The notes beneath the pieces were generated by a model. The model had not been told where the DNA came from and searched no databases. It worked only from the letters and a program-made list of their open reading frames with translations. Positions 14,144 to 14,207 of a DNA stretch of 14,207 bases are shown piece after piece (within the stretch, counting starts at the first letter, position 1; each line of letters opens with the position of its first letter). The stretch comes from DASSFZ01 sp036514635. Its GTDB lineage: Bacteria; Chloroflexota; Anaerolineae; Fen-1058. Made by a program: the position numbers and the translations under genes. Location: positions 1 through 14,207 of the forward strand of contig DATBWU010000196.1 in assembly GCA_036514635.1 (NCBI GenBank), in the 5' to 3' direction.

Positions 14144-14207
14144 GAATCAGCGAGTCAGCGAGTCAGCGAATTGGCGAGTCAGCGAATTGGCGAGTCAGCG
14201 AATTGGC
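14144..14207. repeat. Octamer tandem repeat running off the right edge
   Basis: Eight consecutive 8-bp units begin GAATCAGC, then GAGTCAGC twice, then GAATTGGC and GAGTCAGC in alternation, so the right part has a 16-bp period. It starts 6 bp after the tnaA stop and is cut by the window end. Confidence 0.9.

Overview
The window is GC-rich bacterial DNA with mostly short intergenic gaps. Thr/Pro-rich linkers of the PTPTAT kind, duplicated MacA-like adaptors, kynureninase, tryptophanase and short tandem repeats just past gene ends together suggest Chloroflexota (Anaerolineae-like). That assignment is inference from gene style; no marker gene is present. Nine complete protein-coding genes and one partial one are supported. 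No rRNA, tRNA, CRISPR array or transposase was recognised.

Left block (1-4269, minus strand): an OmpR-type response regulator and its HAMP histidine kinase, followed by two tandem paralogous HlyD/MacA-type adaptors, the second cut by the left edge. An ABC ATPase and a MacB-like permease are expected beyond that edge. The promoters of the regulator gene and of the first adaptor gene carry the same box: two identical TGTGGAG heptamers 11 bp apart (CTCCACA in the direction of transcription), each ending 9 bp before a -10 hexamer. This is pho-box geometry and points to one regulator controlling both its own operon and the exporter.

Next block (4349-5876, minus): a small two-helix membrane protein and a YghO-like GNAT-superfamily protein form an operon behind a good sigma-70-type promoter. 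A repeat-filled spacer follows, then a 3-mercaptopyruvate sulfurtransferase (minus, probably leaderless). A block of ACGGA repeats separates it from a divergent kynureninase gene (plus).

Central block (8470-11738, minus): an S49 (SppA-like) membrane protease gene is coupled through a GTGA overlap to a 764-residue membrane-anchored protein with two amidotransferase-like halves joined by a Thr/Pro linker. Its end meets the kynureninase end tail to tail inside a heptamer repeat that supplies both stop codons. A small predicted lipoprotein made of three 35-residue repeats is transcribed divergently from the protease gene.

Right block: a 435-bp repeat-rich spacer, then a beta-eliminating lyase. 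Its backbone resembles tyrosine phenol-lyase, but its substrate-site residues are those of tryptophanase. An octamer tandem repeat runs off the right edge. Kynureninase and tryptophanase give two routes of tryptophan breakdown within about 7 kb (to anthranilate plus alanine, and to indole plus pyruvate). The strongest new leads are the twin regulator boxes, the S49/dual-domain/lipoprotein cluster and the intergenic repeat family.
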